From NCBI RefSeq assembly GCF_001641265.1, contig NW_020167534.1:806001-870000 (forward strand): a DNA stretch of 64,000 nt. The letters are read 5' to 3'. The notes under the pieces were generated by a model. It did not search any database, had not been told where the DNA came from, and saw only the letters and a program-made list of their open reading frames with translations. The stretch is from Pseudogymnoascus destructans. Its lineage: Eukaryota > Ascomycota > Leotiomycetes > Thelebolales > Thelebolaceae. Positions 63,541 to 64,000 of the stretch are shown one piece after another. Within the stretch, counting starts at the first letter, position 1, and every line of letters starts with the position of its first letter. A program made the position numbers and the translations under genes.

Positions 63541-64000
63541 TCAGATCGTCGCCCCATCCTCAGGTAAGTCCTCAATAACTCTCTCCACCATCTCCATTAA
63601 CTGCTCCACATCCGGCCTCTCCCCCGGCTCAACCTTCAAGCACGCCCTCACCACCTCGCGAATGCCATCATTGATCCCAGTATCCTCCTCCTGCCCCGCC
63701 TGATTCTTCCCCTTCTTCTGGCCACCGGCCCCCTCGTCGGGGAAGCGCCAGTCCCCGCTCAACACGCAGATACTCAGACTACCGCCCGTCTCGTCGGAGC
63801 GCATCTCGAATGGTGACTTGCCCACGAGACACGCGTACAGCGTGCAGCCCAGCGACCAGATGTCGACCTTAGTGTCGATTGTCGAGCCGGTCTTGACGTC
63901 GAAGAGCTCGGGCGCACGGTATGGCATGGTTGAGTGCTCGGCTGCTTGGTCTTGGATGGCGAGGGCTAGGGAGCGAGATGTGACAGGTGTGGGTGAGGGT
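63541..64000 (-). CDS. Serine/threonine protein kinase, ENV7/STK16-like (C-terminal part)
   Basis: The frame is open from the right edge to the stop at 63541, about 152 codons. It contains the C-lobe of a kinase: TMPYRAPELFDVKTGSTIDT (the APE motif after the activation segment), DIWSLGCTLYACLVGKSPFE (conserved D and G of subdomain IX) and the closing Arg in ERPDVEQLME. The insertion with GGSLSICVLSGDWRFPDE is typical of the NAK-family ENV7/STK16 kinases, palmitoylated vacuole/Golgi-membrane kinases. ATP-binding and catalytic loops lie beyond the window. Confidence 0.85.
   Translation of the reverse strand, partial: PSPTPVTSRSLALAIQDQAAEHSTMPYRAPELFDVKTGSTIDTKVDIWSLGCTLYACLVGKSPFEMRSDETGGSLSICVLSGDWRFPDEGAGGQKKGKNQAGQEEDTGINDGIREVVRACLKVEPGERPDVEQLMEMVERVIEDLPEDGATI

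Noticed and set aside
1..64000. CRISPR array, bacterial operon or phage features
   Set aside because: The window is eukaryotic (introns, tRNA intron, nuclear genes); no regularly spaced direct repeats of that type occur.

Overview
The window is nuclear DNA of a filamentous ascomycete (Pezizomycotina). The evidence is protein-coding genes with short GT-AG introns (mostly 46-60 nt, with CTAAC-like branch sites), fungal-type orthologues, Fot1/pogo and hAT transposons, copia fragments, and CAA-to-TAA and CGA-to-TGA stops in repeats that look like RIP (repeat-induced point mutation). A leotiomycete is plausible, but the sequence alone does not fix this.

From 1 to about 37.5 kb the window is gene-dense and housekeeping. 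In order it holds BRR2 (splicing helicase, minus, C-terminus beyond the left edge), an unrecognised coiled-coil protein, the large subunit of arginine-specific carbamoyl-phosphate synthase (4 exons), cytosolic phenylalanyl-tRNA synthetase alpha (2 exons), a small conserved-looking protein, SEC66 (3 exons), NPL4 (4 exons), an SSU1/TDT-type membrane transporter (3 exons), ORC3 (7 exons), a PPR-like mitochondrial protein, a GPATCH11-like G-patch protein, NOP14 (2 exons), a tRNA-Ile(UAU), a membrane-anchored unknown protein and a CLIP-170-like microtubule plus-end protein. I checked exon phases, and each multi-exon model closes in frame.

From about 37.6 to 59.7 kb is a transposon-rich block. It starts with a decayed NLR-type gene (alpha/beta hydrolase plus NACHT). 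A pogo transposase fragment follows, interrupted by solo LTR B1, which is itself interrupted by solo LTR A1. Next are LTR C1, a deleted copia element, and an intact Fot1-like transposon sitting in a copia LTR. A secreted cysteine-rich protein gene lies in the middle, with a TGA where a cysteine codon is expected. Then comes a four-level nest: hAT-2 contains hAT-1, hAT-1 contains a foldback MITE, and the MITE contains solo LTR B2; LTR A2 sits in the hAT-1 transposase intron and LTR B3 in hAT-2. A second Fot-like element (one frameshift) and a RIP-degraded pogo element split by LTR C2 close the block. Six insertions have perfect 5-bp duplications, hAT-1 has a perfect 8-bp duplication, and the pogo-type elements and the MITE have TA duplications wherever an end is visible.

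From 59.7 kb to the end are poorly recognisable low-complexity genes, a 15-bp minisatellite, and the C-terminal end of an ENV7/STK16-like kinase running off the right edge.

The most unusual object is the tRNA-Ile(UAU) at 32729-32903. It has a normal anticodon-loop intron and also a 60-nt insert in the D-loop with the marks of a fungal spliceosomal intron (GTTAGT, GCTAAC, CACAG). Removing both gives a normal 73-nt tRNA.
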